Shown piece by piece: positions 1 through 14,200 of a stretch of 64,000 bases of DNA. The DNA lies in assembly GCF_033118175.1 (NCBI RefSeq), contig NC_083691.1, positions 59,982,001 to 60,046,000 on the forward strand, given 5' to 3'. Each line of letters starts with the position of its first letter. Within the stretch, counting starts at the first letter, position 1. This DNA comes from Dama dama. Lineage: Eukaryota > Chordata > Mammalia > Artiodactyla > Cervidae. The notes beneath the pieces are model-generated. The model saw only the letters and a program-made list of their open reading frames with translations. It was not told the origin of the DNA and ran no database searches. The position numbers and the translations under genes are program-made.

Positions 1-411
1 AGCTGGACTATAAAGAAAGCTGAGCACCAAAGAATTGATGCTTTTGAACTGTGGTGTTGGAGAAGACTCTTGAGAGTCCCTTGGACTGCAAGGAGATCCA
101 ACCAGTCCATCCTAAAGGAGATCAGTCCTGGGTGTTCATTGGAAGGACTGATGTTGAAGCTGAAACTCCAATACTTTGGCCACCTGATGTGAAGAGCTGA
201 CTCATTTGAAAAGACCCTGGTGCTGGGAGGGATTGGGGGCAGGAGGAGAGGGGGACGACAGAGGATGAGATGGCTGGATGGCATCACCGACTCAATGGAC
301 ATGGGTTTGGGTAGACTCCGGGAGTTGGTGATGTACAGGGAGGCCTGGCGTGCTGCACTTCATGGGGTCGCAAAGAGTTGGACACGACTGAACAACTGAA
401 CTGAACTGATC
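1..411 (+). repeat. BovB/ART2-type retroelement 3' end
   Basis: Ruminant-specific sequence ending with a cgcaaagagttggacacgac motif and an (ACTGA)n-like tail. Its reverse-complement relative is at 52865-53155. The left end is cut by the window. Confidence 0.85.
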
Positions 412-416
412 ATGTT

Positions 417-1150
417 GAGGATATTCTTTGCTTTCTGAGAGAATCAGTTTTCTGAGAGTTTTTATCATGAATGAATGTTGGATTTTGTCACATACTGTTT
501 TCCTTTTGATGGCACTTGACATGGTCTTGCAGTTTATTGCCTTTGTTCTTTTAATGTGATGTATTAGTTAACTCATTGTCTTGTATGAAATCAACCTTGC
601 ATTCCTCGGACAAAAATTCCTGTTGGTTATGGTGTATAATAGTTTTAATGTGTTCTTGGTTCATTTTGCTGAGGGTACTTTGTGGAAAATTAGAGTTAAA
701 TGTTTTTTTAGTAGACTTTAGAACAGTTTCAAGTTCAGAGCAAAATTGTAATGAAGGTAATTTTCCCACATTCGTCCTGCCTGCCCCAGTGTCAGCATTT
801 CCCACAGAATAGAACACTTGTTACAGTTGATGAATCTAAATATTTTCATCCAAAGTCCATGGTTTACTTTAGAGTTCACTCTTGGTGGTGTACAGTCATG
901 GGTTTTGACAAATGTATAAAGACATGTATTCATTGTTATTGTGTCATACATAGTAGCTTCGCTGCCCTAAAGATCCTCTGTGTTTTGCTGTTCGTACCTT
1001 CTTCTCTGCAGGCCCAGGGTACCACTAACGTTTTTACTGTCTACGTAGTTTTGCCTTTTCCAAAATGTAATATAGTTGGAATCCTAAGAATGTAGCCTTT
1101 TCGGATTGGTTTAAGTTTCCTTCATGTCTCTTTATAGCTTCATTGACATC
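417..1150 (-). repeat. L1 fragment, antisense (ORF2 to 3' UTR)
   Basis: Resembles antisense L1: the 'cttgcattcc...ggtgtataatagttttaatgtgttcttgg' region of ORF2 and then a 3'-UTR-like segment with 'tttactgtctacgtagttttgccttttcc'. The reading frames in it are short and broken. Judged by family memory, not alignment. Confidence 0.65.
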
Positions 1151-2759
1151 TGAAATACCACCTGTTGCAGCTCTGTTGTCCTGCCTAGATGGGATTCTTA
1201 GAAGCATTCGGTCAGAACCTCACTGATGTTCTGTTTGACTAGGTTGCTCCTCAGGCAGACTCTATGCCTGCATTGCCTGAACATAGAGGATAAGAGGATA
1301 TTTCCTCTTATTCTGAGGAGGCTTATTAAAGAAACAACCATTATCATTATAGTAAAACCAACCTGTCTCATGAAGGTCTGAACCCAGTTTACATTGAGTG
1401 CAGATGTAAACGCAGTTCTGTTACTGAGTGAATGATCCAGTGGTAGATGAGTCTCTACAAGCATAGCAAGACATGACCAAAAGTGAGTTCTTTCAATGTT
1501 TGACTGCCTAAAGCCAGTATGGTAACTTTTCTGATAACCTTAGCTTAAAACTAAAAAGATAAAAAGGATTGGGAGAACCCACTTTCAGGGTCTTTAATCC
1601 TAGTGAAAACCTAGATAAAATGAGTTTTTCCTGTTTGCTTCACTGGAATTTTCACTCTCTACTCAGCTTGGTTTAAGATATACTTGTGTGATGCTCTGAT
1701 AGGTGTACTGGACCTAACTGCCATGGTGTGCAGGGGAGGTGAGTGGCTCTGGGGCCCCTCCTCTCGCTCTGCTCTTCGTGTCTTTTCCTGTGCAGACATG
1801 AGGCATGCACGCCCAGCCGGGTGCTCTTCCTCAGCTGATCCTCAGACTCACTGCCCCTAGCTATCCTTTGACTAGGTTAGTGAGAATCTTGGTCATGAAT
1901 TCATATATGACTCTGATTGGATGACGAAGCGTTGGCTACCTGAAGAAGAATCATAGTTACTCTGCCATTTATTTGACTTCATTGAATTTCTTCACTCTGA
2001 CGTTGAATGTACTGGGCAGAAACCGTATTATATCAGTACCTGCTGTTACCTTTGTTTAAATTAAACGGACTGCTCAGGGCTGCCCCAGTTGGACAGTTGC
2101 ATTCTGGTTTTAGTCACTGGTTTTAGACCATAGCATGCATGGGGCAGACAAGGTAAAGTTAGAGAGCTAGGCAGATGCCATGTTATGCTAGTCTTTGGTG
2201 AGAAATAGGGATATTTTCAAAGTGTAATGGAAGCCAAAAAAGGGTTTACAGTTTTAAATACACAGTGTCATTTGTGTTATGTTTTGACAAGTTAACTTTG
2301 AGAGGGAGACAGGAATAGCCATTTCAGTCTTCCCACAGAGAGGTGATAGCAGGGCCTGGACTTTGACAGTAGCAGTAGAGATGTAGAAAAATGTGGATTG
2401 AGATAACCCAGAAGGTAGAACTATCACATCTTGATCATTTGCACATAAATTTAGAGCTCAGGAGAATCAAAGACACATATCTGGGAGTCAGGGTAGTCCT
2501 CAGTGAGATGGATTATATATCCCAGATGAGACAGTCTGAGAGAGAAGAGGAGCTGGAGAGGGAATGACCACCATGATAGAAGTGAAGTGAGGAGAACCTG
2601 TGTTTGTTGAAGACATGAGAAGAGTGTTTCAGGAAGATGGGTGCCATTCAGGAGTGTCTTCTGTAGAGTTCATAAAAAGGAGAAAATGGAAATACTTCAT
2701 AGTAAACAGTGAAGAGGTGTTAAATTTTTGCAGTTCACCTGCCCCAGGTAACCACTTCT
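1151..2759. other. RANBP2 intron 1, no feature seen
   Basis: Non-coding, no exon-like segment and no repeat that I can name. Confidence 0.6.
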
Positions 2760-3180
2760 GCACATTAATCAGGTTTCTAGTCAAATATCCCCCTTCCCAA
2801 GACCTTCCCTGACAAGCCTGTCTCTTTCCCATTGTATAAAATACGTGATGCCTTGTCTGTGCGCCTCCACCCTCACCAGCTGAGGGAGGAGAAACTCCCA
2901 GCTAGATAGGCACTGTTAGGGTGCCTGTGCTTTTTGGGATAAGTACTGATTGTAGCTTTGTCAAAATGTGTTCTGTAGAGAACTGATGAGGTGCTGTAAG
3001 AGCATTCTGTCCTGCCTCCATGGAGATTACTGTCTGCTTGTCACCCTTCCTGAAGTGCAAGCTTCCTGCTTGAAGACAGACTTTGTTTACTGCCAATTCC
3101 CCAGCACTCAGAATGATGCCTGGAGACTAGTAGGCACAGCAACATCTAACATCCATATTTTTTAGAAATAAAATCAGTAA
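2760..3180 (+). repeat. Probable L2-derived fragment in intron 1
   Basis: The segment near 3060-3170 reads like a diverged L2 3' end (ccccagcactcagaatgatg, ctggagactagtaggcac, then aaataaaatcagtaaatg). The rest of intron 1, to 3785, shows nothing nameable. Confidence 0.5.
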
Positions 3181-3790
3181 ATGAAAACATTGCTTTTTTC
3201 ACATAATACATTGATTTTTATTTTTCTGTGTCTTTCTGTCATTTTCAAAATAAGTTGTTTGATGCTCTGTACTTTAATCATGTGTGTATGACACCGTCTG
3301 GTGTGCTCCAGCAATTCTGGACTTTGGAGCCTGTAGACATAAAAGAACCAGGGTGTGGACTTGGATTATTACCAGGAGAATTAATACCAGGAGAGGCAAA
3401 TTTTATTTCTGTCTGTCTAACTCTTTGAGTGTAAGATAATGGTCTGTGGAGAGGTCGGTAACTGGACCCGGAAGCCCCAGTGCCTCAGCGGCTCTGCAGT
3501 ACTTTGTCACTCTTCCCCCATAAAGGTGTGCACATGGCAGGAGAAGTGAGGTCTCTCTCTGGTGTACTTCTCCGCCAGGAAAGTGGGCTCTGTCTGTTTA
3601 CTTAGCTGTAAAGTGAGAGGAACACCACACGGTTCCTAAGGTTTCTTGCTGATATATAAGTTCTTAATTTCTGATGTCATCTTGTCTTGTTTTCCTTAAA
3701 TTTGTTTGTTGTTTCATGAGAATTAGACGTAGTTTCATGATTCTAGAACATGTGTGCATTTCTCCAGGCAGTTTTTACCTTTTAAGTGCT

Positions 3791-3878
3791 AGGTTGCTTG
3801 TGTGCTCAGTCTTGTCCAACTCTTTGTGACCCCATGAACTCTAGCCCACCAGGCTCTTCTGTCCATGAGATTTTTTTC
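3791..3878 (-). repeat. Bov-tA SINE fragment
   Basis: Contains the diverged antisense SINE core (tgctcagtcttgtccaactc, tttgtgaccccatgaactct). It ends about 110 bases before RANBP2 exon 2. Confidence 0.75.
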
Positions 3879-3990
3879 AGTCAAGAATACTGAGTGGGTG
3901 TTAACATTGTTACAACAGATTTTAATTCTTATGAAGAATATGCAAAATTCGAAATACGAAGAATAAAATAATTCTTAATTTTTTTTTTAG

Positions 3991-4058
3991 AAGTCAATGA
4001 AAGGATTCTATTTTGCAAAGCTGTATTATGAAGCTAAAGAATATGATCTTGCTAAAAA
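3991..4058 (+). CDS. RANBP2: RANBP2 exon 2
   Basis: Acceptor is a T-run ending in tag, donor is gtaagt. Enters in phase 0 and leaves in phase 2 (last codon split AA/A). Encodes KSMKGFYFAKLYYEAKEYD and a few more residues, the first helices of the TPR region. This is the first coding exon in the window. Confidence 0.95.
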
Positions 4059-5164
4059 GTAAGTATCAAACTGTCAACTTGCCTTAAGTCTAAAACCAGG
4101 GCCTTTTCTTATGTTCTTCTTTGAAATGGATAAAAATGGGTGTTTTAGCAGTTCTTCCTAAGTATGTCCTGGAAATGAGGGATTCATCCCTCAGATTGAT
4201 GGTGAGGACAAGAGTGGATTATGTGAAGATTGAGTCTAGAATGATGCTTTCTACATGCTGGCTGCTTGTCCCTACCTCGGGCAAGAAATCGTCTGGCATT
4301 AAACTTTCTCTAGAGATTGTTTTAGGTTAGAATAAAAGAGAACCATGCTTACATCTTGATTTCTTCCTGGTTAGCTATCTGCTACTTCCATCAGCTAGAA
4401 AATAGCAGTGAGTATAAGGTTAAACTAATTGCTGGGCAGGAGAATAGCTTGTGTCAGAGATAACTTTAGTTGACTACTAGTGAGTGATCCTCCAAGGCCA
4501 AGAAGGTTGTTGATCTGATCTCCTGATTTTCAGTAGCTTAAAGCTGGAAATTAAGAGGGAGGTAGGCTATTGAAGGCATTGATGGGAAGATGAAAATTTT
4601 GATAAGAAAATGTTAGCACCTTTATTGACCTAGCAGCTATAGTTCCTTACTTTATAAAATGACACTTTTTCCTCCAGTGTTAATCTGTGGTGTGAGTCTT
4701 CCTATGATAACGTTCACTGGGCCTAGAAGATCCTTGTTTGTATTCAAGTCATCTGCATTTGGTGGTATACTGAGTGACTCCTGTGCAGTCCCCTTAGATG
4801 TTATTGTTTAAAAGATAAACAGAAAAAAAAAGAGAGAAAAAAAAAAAAAAAGATGAACTGATTATCTTAGTGTTTGTTTGGGAATTAGTGCTCTTTAGTA
4901 TTTTGCATTATGATAACTTAAAGGTTTACTGTAATCACTTTGTAATTTCTCTGCAAAACTTTGTAGTGCTTTACCAAAGTGTAATAGAAAAAAAGGTAAC
5001 TTATGTGTTCATTTCTTATGAGTGGATAGCACTGAGGAAAACTTTAGGTGAATGTAACGTTTAATGACAAAGTGAGTGTGTCCTTGACTTTGTGTGTGTG
5101 TGTGTCTAGGTGCTGTTGACTTTGTGTGTGTAGGTGCTCTTTACTGTGTGTCTAGGTACTATCA

Positions 5165-5200
<36 letters not shown>

Positions 5201-8200
5201 TAGGTGCTGTCGACTGTGTGTGTGTGTGTGTGTAGGTGCTGTCGACTTTGTGTCTAGGTGCTGTCGACTGTGTGTGTGTAGGTGCTATCGACTTTGTGTC
5301 TAGATGCTGTCGACTCTGTGTGTGTGTGTGTGTAGGTGCTATCGACTTTGTGTCTAGGTGCTGTCGACTGTGTGTGTGTAGGTGCTATCGACTTTGTGTC
5401 TAGGTGCTGTCGACTGTGTGTGTGTAGGTGCTATCGACTTTGTGTCTAGATGCTGTCGACTCTGTGTGTGTGTGTGTGTAGGTGCTATCGACTTTGTGTC
5501 TAGGTGCTGTCGACTGTGTGTGTGTAGGTGCTATCGACTTTGTGTCTAGATGCTGTCGACTGTGTGTGTGTGTGTGTAGGTGCTGTCGACTTTGTGTCTA
5601 GGTGCTGTCGACTGTGTGTGTGTAGGTGCTGTCGACTTTGTGTCTAGGTGCTGTTGACTCTGTGTGTGTGTAGGTGCTGTCGACTTTGTGTCTAGGTGCT
5701 GTCGACTGTGTGTGTGTAGGTGCTGTCGACTTTGTGTCTAGGTGCTGTCGACTGTGTGTGTGTAGGTGCTGTCGACTTTGTGTCTAGGTGCTGTCGACTG
5801 TGTGTGTGTGTGTGTGTGTGTAGGTGCTGTCGACTTTGTGTCTAGGTGCTGTCGACTGTGTGTGTGTGTAGGTGCTGTCGACTTTGTGTCTAGGTGCTGT
5901 CGACTGTGTGTGTGTGTCTGGGTGTTGTCTGTTTCTTCCTGTGGATGCTCCTGAATTTCTTCATACTCTGCTCTAAGTAAATAGTGATGTTCATCAGAAA
6001 ACAGTAGTAATTAGTTTAGTGGTTGCTTAGCATAAAGTATTCTCTCTGCATTTAAACACAGTTCTAAATGTGATATTTTAAAGATTGTTTTTATATTATT
6101 ATTTCTGAACAGATATATATCTACATATATTAATGTGCAAGAAAGGGATCCCAAAGCTCACAGATTTCTCGGTCTTCTTTACGAAGTGGAGGAAAACATA
6201 GAGAAAGCTGTTGAATGTTACAAGGTAAACTGTATAAGGTTAGAACATAACCACACACATAATGTCCAGGTTAATTTATGTAGTAAATAATTCAGGTATG
6301 TTTTATGGATGTCTTGAAAACAAGCGCTTATATCATCATACTATTAAGCAAAAAAGCTTGAAACAGATTTTAAAATATTTGGCCCAAAGAGTGCCAAAGT
6401 ATTTTGTCATGGAGAGGTTAGCACTTGGAAAAGAATATTAACACTTGTAAATTTTAAGTTTACTATAGTGAGAAATGCATGGTTCCTTTCCTTCCCTCCT
6501 TCCTTTTCTTTTTTGCATTTACCAAATAAATTTTTATTCATTTTCAAAAAACTTGCAGACAGTTTAATTTCAACAACTTTGAAGTAACGTGTTATCATTT
6601 AGAAATAGTTTGTAATGGAGTACTTGTTAAGTTTTTAAATTTTGTGTATGAGTGTATAGACTTTAGGAATCCTACTAATTTCTTAATTGTTTTTGGTATC
6701 AGCGTTCAGTGGAATTAAACCCAACACAGAAAGATCTTGTGTTGAAGATTGCAGAATTGCTCTGTAAAAATGACGTTACCGATGGAAGAGCTAAATACTG
6801 GGTTGAACGAGCAGCTAAACTTTTTCCAGGAAGTCCTGCAATTTATAAACTAAAGGTAAAAAAAACTAAAGAAAACAAAGCATATAATAAAAGCAGTTGG
6901 AGAAAAGTTAAAGACGCAGCTGTTGCTAGTACTTGGAATTTAAATGACTTAAGTAGTAAGCTGTAAACTGGCGTGGCGGGGAGGGGGATGGGATCCTAGG
7001 GGTGTAGACCTTTAGTTGTAGGGGTATAGATCGTTACTGTATATAAATCTGGGGGTGTGACATAGGAGCTATGATCCTTGGCAATAGTACTGCAGTGTGC
7101 GTGAGGCAGAGTAAGTGTCACTGGGCAGTGATGGCCATCCACAGCGTATGAGGTCACAGTGTGCTGTTTCACTAGGAACCCGTTTGCTTTCCAAGTGGCA
7201 TCTCATCTACCTTCGCAGTGGTTACTGTTTTAGGGACTCTACTGTTCCTTAGCTATTAGTGGATGGTGGAGCTGAGATTTATTATAAATTGCGCTCTGTC
7301 TGGTATAAAAGTTTCACTTCATGGGGTGAAAATTACCCAGAAGATGACAGTTTTAAAGAACCATTATATAAATTTGGTAAAGACTGTGTTATAGGATAGT
7401 GAGGTTTTTAAGCAGAAGTTAAAAGTTTCTTTAGTGTATTATAGGTGACTACTAAAAGTGATAGAAATTTGTTGCTAATGTATTAATTGGCTCTTCATGT
7501 TATTCTTTACTGAGTGAAGTATAGTTTACTAGGAGACTTTTTGGAGAAAGACTTTCCAAAATGTGCTAGACAAACAGAATTTTAACTGTAATTTTAATTG
7601 TCTATTGGTTCCCCCTGCTGTGCAACTTGTTCGATCTTGGTTCCCCAACCAGGGATTGAAACCAGGGCCCCTGCAGGAAAAGTGGGGAATTCTCACTTAC
7701 ATTGTTTTTATCCCTCATTTATACGTGTTTGCAATAGAATTCTTAAATGTTTTTTATTGAAATAATTATAGATTTTTCTCAGGAAGTTGCAGAGGTCGTA
7801 CAGACAGGTCTTGAGTGTGCTCCATCCAATCAGAAACAGAATTTCCCCCGAAAGTACATGGTTCAATGGTGGTTCCATCTTGGTGGGATTGTTGAACAGT
7901 CACCACAGGGTTTGGCATGGGTGCAGTACCCGTGTAGTCCTTGTTCCACCCGTCACGTGTAGACATGCGTATCCAGCACTGCATCACCATGGGGGTGTCT
8001 CTCATGCCTCCCTTTCTGTGATCACATACACCTCTCCTTCCCATCATCCTTAGCTTCTGCCAACTGGTAATTTGTTCTCTGTCTTTATAATTTGTAGCTA
8101 AAAAATGTCATATGAATAGAAGCAGGCATCATGTGACCTTTTGCAGTTGGCTCTTCATTCTGCATGGTACCCTTGAGACCTTTCAAGTTGTGTGTGTCAG

Positions 8201-11200
8201 GATAGGTTCCTTGCTTTTTGCTGAGTAGTATGTCCTCATACAGGTGTGTTCCACCTTTTTGGGAGGAACCATTACTTTGGGAGGAAATTCTGTGTTTCCA
8301 ATTTTTAGCTATTACATATCAGGTATAAAACAATTGTGTACAGATTTTTAAATCAAAAGTGTCTTTAAAAGCCCTGGAGATTAAATACTAGTAACATTTT
8401 TTTTTCTCCCTGTGATAAGCACCTGGGTTTTAAGTATTAATCAAAAATGTTGTTTCATAGTGCAGATTTGTTTCCCTTATTAGTATCTTTGTTTCATGCC
8501 TCAAACATAATTTTTCATTGGTCCTGACTTTCTCCATTGGCCACAAGAGTCCATTCCATTTGGTGACAGTGGTGTTAGAAACCATGTGTCTAATGGGAGG
8601 GGATTGTTTTCTTGCAGTATAACAAAAGTTTAATTGTTGGTGAAGCATCCTGATTTTCTTTAATGACTTTAAAAGTAATGTTGTTTAAAACTAATAAATC
8701 TTATGTCAGATATTTTTCCTGAAACTTTTGGCCTAGAAATCCATGAAATTTGTAACTATTAAGCAGAGTAATTCTGTTTTTCCTAGAAGTTGAGGCTTAC
8801 TTAAGATTAGTTTTTTGGCACTTCTTTAATGAACAAAAATATCATTGATAGGAAGGCTTTCTTTTGGGTTTGAGAGTAGAGTTTTTGAAAAACATCTGAA
8901 ATGGTGCTGGTCTTTTACCTAATTTTAAACATGTAATTGATGTCTAGGGCTTCTTTGAAGTTATAGACCAGGTGTAAATTTATGGAACTGGTCCAGGAGG
9001 AGATTGATGACAGCGCCACTGGGCGGTGGGCGGGAGGTGAGTGCAGGAAGGGGAAATGAAGCTTACAGGCCGTGGCTTCCATTTTCTCTGTGGAGGATGA
9101 GCGGAGATCCTAAAGAGAGGGTCAGAGGAAAGAGGAGTATGAAGTGAACTCTTCAGGGAGTGGAGAAAATGAGTCTTTAGAAGTAAACTAGGACTTTTTT
9201 CTAGGCATTGCCAGTCTGATGGTTTAAGATTATAAAGGTGAATCAGTTGGCCTGGTTGTAATTCCCCATGCTTCCAGATGCCCTTCACATGCTCATCTGT
9301 TAGTGCACTGGGGTGGAGACTGCCCAGATGGGGGCTTCCAGGGAGGGGCAGAGAGAGCTAACTGAGGGCTCTATCTGTAAGTAGGGAGTGATTGGATGCA
9401 AGACTCTGGTGTTTTAGCTTGATAGGGAAGGAAAGTGTATGTATGTGTTTTATGGAAAATTAAAAGGACCTTTTCATACGGTAGAGACAGAAGATGTAGC
9501 AGTGAGGCTGTGCTAGCCCCAGGGCGGTGAGAGAATGAGAGGGTTGCTGTGGTCTGAGTGGTTTGTTCAGAGTATGGATTTTGCCACATGGATGGCTGAG
9601 GCTGGGTGTGGAGTGGTGAAGGTGAAGCTGTGAAACAGCAGAGTGGCCAGGCTCTCCTGTGTCTTGTGCTGCTAGTAGTGATGTATCTTAAGGATGAACG
9701 AAGGTAGTTCTATTCCAGGTGCTGATAAGGAGGAGTGGGAGGCGTGACCAGGTAGCACATCCTTTAGTAAAATGTTACAAACAGTTTTGGGGGAGGAGGG
9801 GCATGATCAGACGATGATGCTGGGAGTGAGTCGGTCACCACCTCCTCCACCTGTACGTGGACTAGTGGATAAGTGATGGCAGCTGTCTTGGAATGGCACT
9901 GTCGTTCAGCAAGGGGAAAGGTGAAGACCAAGGAGATGGTGGCACAGTAGGAGCTCCACAGTGGGGAAGTGGGAGCGGGGACTGAGCAGCCTTGAGATCC
10001 AGAGCACATGGAGGGTGAGGACACGTGGGTGCAAGGGTCCCTTCTGGTCATGACAGGGGCATGCAAGGATGTTCTGAGCTGAGTCCAGGCCCTCCTGCTG
10101 CTCTGTAGTCCCAGATGTTTCTCTCCATGTATTTTCTGGAGGTTTAGCTTCTGGAAGTGACTAATGGCACTAATGAGGTATGTAGGGTGGGAATTGACTA
10201 AAGCCAGACACAGTGGGATGGTACTCATAGGAGCCATGATGTTTTTAAAATTGCACAGATGATTCTCTGATTAATGGTTCTTTATAAATAGGAACAGCTT
10301 TTAGATTGTAAAGGTGAAGATGGATGGAATAAACTTTTCGACTTGATTCAGTCAGAACTTTATGCAAGGCCTGATGATGTACATGTGAACATCCGACTGG
10401 TGGAGCTGTATCGCTCCAACAGCAGGCTGAGGGATGCTGTGGCCCACTGCCACCAGGCTGAGAGGAACACAGCCCTGCGCTCAAGTTTAGAGTGGAATTC
10501 CTGTGTGGTACAGACCCTTAAGGTAGGTAAGGGCTGTTGGGTCTCACAATTACTATATATCCCTTTGTATTTAACCACTGCCCTCCATGACCTGAGTCTC
10601 TTTCGTTTATGTGTGGCAGCTGTGAAATGAGCTGATTTTACCAGCATGATTTCAATTTACAATGAGCGGATTCAAGAGATAAATATGAGAAATACGTTTG
10701 TGTATTTTTTGGTGTTTTTGTAGGCTGATCTAAAACCAACATGGGTTTTCAGCCTGTGAATGGGCAGAGGGGTTTGTAGTCCTAAAACACTTGAGTTTTG
10801 TAACACATGATACAGTTTTGTAACTTAGAGTTCTTTTTGCACTACAGGAATACCTGGAATCTTCACAGTGTTTGGAGTCTGATAAAAATAACTGGCAAAC
10901 AACCAGTCAGGACTTACTTATAGCCTATGCTAACCTGATGGTTCTCACGCTGTCCATGAGAGATGCGCAGGAGAGCAGAGAATTACTGGAGAGGTAGGCC
11001 GACCTAGAGAGAGCACTTCAGTGTAAACTACAGATGTCTGTGTTCATTCGTCTAAACAACTTAATGTCATTATTTTTTCTGTAATGTCCAGAGGTAATAC
11101 TTAATAACATGGTGAACTACTTAGAAGGAACCCTCTTTGGGGGCAGTATTATAATTGGTTTTGTGACACTCTGATTCTTAGAGAACTCTATTACTGTTAT

Positions 11201-14200
11201 TTGTTAAGTTACTCTTGTAATTAAGCGTCTAGTTTTGGCACACTTAGTAAAGAGTTGAGCCTGAAAATGCACATCCTTGTTGCTCTTCCATAATTCTGAG
11301 GACCAGTGTCTCCACTTGATTAAAATAAATTCCATTGAACAGACATGTCACTTGGATTTGTATGTCAATTTAGAGCTCGTGGGTTAAGCCAGGCTCACCG
11401 CCTGCTTGTGGGTGGGGCTCCCCTGACACAGCCGTCCTCCTGCTATGTCAGCTGTGTGCTCACGCACTGCAGCGGTGGAGGCGAGCCCTGTAGCAGAGCT
11501 GCTGTGCCCTCAGAGCCACATCAGCATGGGGTCCGTGATGGACAAGGTTGCTGCTCCGTGGTGCACACTCTCATTCTGAAAAGTAATGGTTCCTCCCCCA
11601 TCTGACACGGCAGGGAGTTCTTTTCACTGGGGTGTAGGAGAGTAAGTCGTTTTCTTGAGGAAGTACTTGGTATCTTCATATGGGTAGTATGAGGGAGTAG
11701 CCAAAAAAACGCAATCAAACTTCTGATGATTTTAGAAAATATTTAGGATTAGGGGGAAGTGGACATGGTTATATACTTAAAAACTTTTGGTCCCATGAGA
11801 AAGTGGTGAGAAAGATGATTTTTAGTGCTATGATACTACTACACATACCCCTTTTAGGAGTCTTGACACCTTCTTCAAGTTCCAGAAATTCACAGGCTAG
11901 AAGAAATAATCTGTTGCTCAGATTTCTTATTATAATCTACTTGAAAATCATTGTTCACATTTCTATTAAGTGTTTGCTTTTGATTTTCTTAGAAAATGAA
12001 GATTCTGAGGACCATTAGGATTAAAAAGTACTGATTAGTATGTAGATTACAAATAACAGTGAGAATTATAATTAATTTAACTCTGTAGTTAAACATATAG
12101 TAAAAGCAGTTTTTGTATTAATAATGCATGTGTCTTAGTTGTTTACTTATAATGTGAAATGGCATGTTTATTTTGAGAAATTTCAACTTTGAATTAAATA
12201 ATGAAACTATATGATGGAGAAGATGTTTTGGAATAAGACATTTTGGAGGTTAAGCTTGAAATATAGGAAGTATGTCGAATAACACGAAGCACTCAAAGAT
12301 TCATAATTCATAAAACAGAATGGATTGTTGGGAGTTAGGTGTGGAAGGTGATGCTTGAAGTAAATTCCTTTCTCAGTTTTATTTAGAATTAAATAATGAC
12401 ACGGAATTATTCACAATGCAGTAGTTTAACACCTGTTTAATACTTTAATATTCCAGTTTCGATAGCGCTCTTCAGTCTGTGAAGTTTTGTGCAGGTGGAA
12501 ATGAGGATCTCTCAGCTACGTTCCTGGAAGTGAGAGGACATTTCTACATGCATGCTGGGTCGCTGCTGCTAAAGATGGGCCAGCACAGTGACGTGCAGTG
12601 GCGCGCGCTCTCGGAGCTGGCTGCGCTCTGCTATCTCATAGCCTTCCAGGTAATCGCTCCCTGTCTGGCATGCCCTTGACCTTTCAGTAAAACTTGATTG
12701 TACTTCACATGGGGTATGTCCTGGTATGTGGTGAAAATGGGAAGAAGTATGTACAAAGTTAAAATGAAATACTTTGATGGGGAAAAGAATAACAAGATTT
12801 CTTAATATACGGTACTAGTGAGGCGGGTGAAACAGGTACACTGAAGCATTGCCGGTGGAAGTTGGCATTGCTTTGACTGTTTGGAAGATCATTTTGAAGA
12901 ATTTGATCTTTTTACTGTACCATTTCTGGGAACCTGTAAGGAAATAGTCTCAAGTATAGATAAAACATCATTCAAAAAGATACATAGATACAAGATACAT
13001 AACTTGGATGAAAATCTAATCAGTAAGTTAGTTTTGGGGCACAGTTGCATAAGCTATTATAGAAGGCTGTTTACCATAACTTCTAACATGTTAATTGGAA
13101 ACTTAATTTTTAATATATATACAACATTAACAGTATATTTACTACACGGCTGCATACTTATTCATCCTCGGAAACATGAAACAACTTTATGCATAGAAAG
13201 TGACATGAAGAGAATATGCCAGAATGTGAACCTTTGTCTTTAGATAATGAGATGTTTTAGATGTTTTTAGATAATGACATGAGGGCTCTTGCCCTCCCCT
13301 CATCCATTTTTGCAGTTTTAATGTTTTCTTTCGTGAGCTTGCATCATTTCTGAACTGAAAAGAAATGAACAGTCTTCCACAAAGTGAATTATGCCTAGCT
13401 TGTAGAAATTGTTAGCTTTAAAGAATAATCGTTTGCTTGAGAGGAAGAAAAAGGGTTTCACTGTAAAATGACTGTTGGAGGATGTTGCTCTTTGTAGTTC
13501 ATATCACTTGGGCCTTTTAAAACCTGTTAAGGTGCAGTCCACAGTGCTGCTGTTAGCTCAGCAGAAGCATTTTGTTCATAAGGAATTTATTGGTGAAAAG
13601 TAGTGAAGTTAATGAAGTTTGCTAATGTACAAGCACTAAAGTGTTCTTATGATTAATATTTTTATAGAATTATCAAGTAGCAGCTCTCTTTAATGGAAAT
13701 TGAAATGTATTAAATTTTTTAAATGGGTATTTTTATGTTGACACAGTCAACTGCTGTAAACATTGGCCTTTTAAAAATTGAAGTATTGTTGATGTACAAT
13801 ATTTTATAGGTTACAGGTATGTAGTACAGTGATTCACGATTTTTAAAGATTATACTCTGTTCATAGTTATAAAATATTGGCTGCATTCCCTGTGTTGTAT
13901 ATTATACCCTTGTAGCTTATTTTATACACAGTAGTTGTCACCTCTTCACTCTGATACGGTCCCCCTCCTCCCAACAGTAACCACTAGTCTCTGTTCTCTA
14001 TGTCTGTAAGTCTGTTTCTTTTCTGTTGTATTTATTAGTTTGTTGTATTGAACTTTGACCTTTTTAAATAGTAAAAACTACATCTCCCTCCTGATTGATT
14101 CTGCAGGCTGATTGAATGGTAGGGTTTTCAGACCCTTGATTAGGGACTGCGGTAGTTCTAGTGAGTTCAGTTGGTCTCTGACTTACAACAGTGGCTTGAC

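Noticed and set aside
9764..10237. 157-codon minus-strand frame in RANBP2 intron 4
   Set aside because: No family resemblance, no supporting splice sites, and its end abuts the exon 5 acceptor of RANBP2 on the other strand; judged to be chance.
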